A stretch of DNA of 64,000 bases from Pirellulales bacterium. GTDB lineage: Bacteria > Planctomycetota > Planctomycetia > Pirellulales > Lacipirellulaceae. Under the pieces are notes generated by a model. It did no database searches and was not told the DNA's origin. It saw only the letters and a program-made list of their open reading frames with translations. This document shows positions 63,682-64,000 of this stretch, in pieces. How positions within the stretch are numbered: the first letter of the stretch is position 1; each line of letters starts with the position of its first letter. The DNA is taken from positions 1,426,001-1,490,000 of the forward strand of contig JALHQZ010000002.1 in the NCBI GenBank assembly GCA_022841705.1, given 5' to 3'. A program made the position numbers and the translations under genes.

Positions 63682-64000
63682 ATGCTTGAGAGTCGTCCGA
63701 GTATTTCGATTCGGAGCCACCGTGATTTGAAGGTTTGGCAATTAGGGATCGAGATTGTTCAAGAGGTTTATGTACTCACGACATCGTTTCCCAAGGAAGA
63801 AGTCTATGCTCTCACCAACCAACTCCGTCGAGCAACCGTTTCGGTTCCTGCAAACATCGCCGAAGGAAACGGACGCGATTCAACCAAGGATTACCTGCGA
63901 CATATTTCGATTGCGTTTGGATCGCTGTTGGAAGTAGAAACCCTGTTACAGATCGCCGTCAATCTGAGTTACATCACCGACATCGACTACCGCCGCGTCC
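63682..64000 (+). CDS. Four-helix bundle protein (S23/Avd-like), cut by window edge
   Basis: The partial product (106 residues, open at the end) matches the family of small four-helix bundle proteins known as 23S rRNA intervening-sequence proteins and as Avd in diversity-generating retroelements (TIGR02436-like): SHRDLKVWQLGIEIVQEVYVLTTSFPKEEVYALTNQLRRATVSVPANIAEGNGRDSTKDYLRHISIAFGSLLEVETLLQIA. The start ATG at 63682 lies 39 bp after the korA stop, in a stretch containing two copies of AGAGGATAGGG. No reverse transcriptase or variable repeat is in view, so it appears stand-alone. Confidence 0.88.
   Translation, partial: MLESRPSISIRSHRDLKVWQLGIEIVQEVYVLTTSFPKEEVYALTNQLRRATVSVPANIAEGNGRDSTKDYLRHISIAFGSLLEVETLLQIAVNLSYITDIDYRRV

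Overview
The window looks like a chromosomal segment of a planctomycete, probably order Pirellulales. This rests on eight secreted proteins ending in a PEP-CTERM sorting signal, seven of them preceded by dockerin-like calcium-binding repeats (GDYNxDGxVDxADYTxWRD), together with HDOD, TIGR03032-like, DUF1680/GH127 and amidase families, a high-GC sequence and many long intergenic inverted repeats. I recognised no rRNA, tRNA, CRISPR array, phage or complete insertion sequence.

Layout. 1-3029 (minus): S10 operon, rpsJ-rplC-rplD-rplW-rplB, with rplB running off the left edge. 3.2-5.4 kb: a membrane protein, a gene fragment, an AT-rich orphan ORF and a nested palindromic repeat. 5.4-11.8 kb: a pectin locus with a PEP-CTERM protein, two divergent LuxR-type regulators, a pectin methylesterase and a PL1-like pectate lyase. 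11.9-18.2 kb: gamma-glutamyltransferase, S66 LD-carboxypeptidase, a hypothetical protein, an M50 site-2 protease and an HDOD protein. 18.4-25.5 kb: a Ycf48-like/CBM9-like protein, a DUF104-PIN toxin-antitoxin pair, an RNase HII-like enzyme, SixA and another PEP-CTERM protein. 25.5-26.3 kb: a probably non-coding run of stable hairpins. 26.3-31 kb: a TIGR03032-TPR-O-GlcNAc-transferase-like fusion, UDP-glucose dehydrogenase and a small protein. 31-38.7 kb: a secreted protein with two retropepsin-like DTG motifs, a decayed HINT-toxin/immunity cassette array on the minus strand, and a giant beta-strand-rich surface protein. 38.7-49 kb: DEAD-box helicase, GH26 mannanase, ECF sigma/anti-sigma pair, CDGSH protein, GH127 arabinofuranosidase and a PEP-CTERM amidase. 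49.4-64 kb: PQQ-like propeller protein, phytoene-dehydrogenase-like oxidoreductase, GH18 protein, BioF, RpoD with an apparent TTG start, a zinc-ribbon membrane protein, a perfect 16-bp parS site, RibBA, a CBS protein, KorA and a truncated four-helix-bundle protein.

How it fits together. Several enzymes (pectinesterase, pectate lyase, GH26, GH127, GH18) point to plant- or algal-polysaccharide degradation at the cell surface. Three of them carry dockerin plus PEP-CTERM tails. The rest is housekeeping. The parS site suggests that the segment lies in the origin-proximal part of the chromosome.

Most distinctive features: (1) at least five families of intergenic inverted repeats whose arms often contain the stop codon of the neighbouring gene; (2) the orphan HINT-toxin/immunity array; (3) the parS site; (4) the hairpin-dense 25.7-26.1 kb region; (5) unusual protein architectures at 26.3, 31.0 and 48.9 kb.
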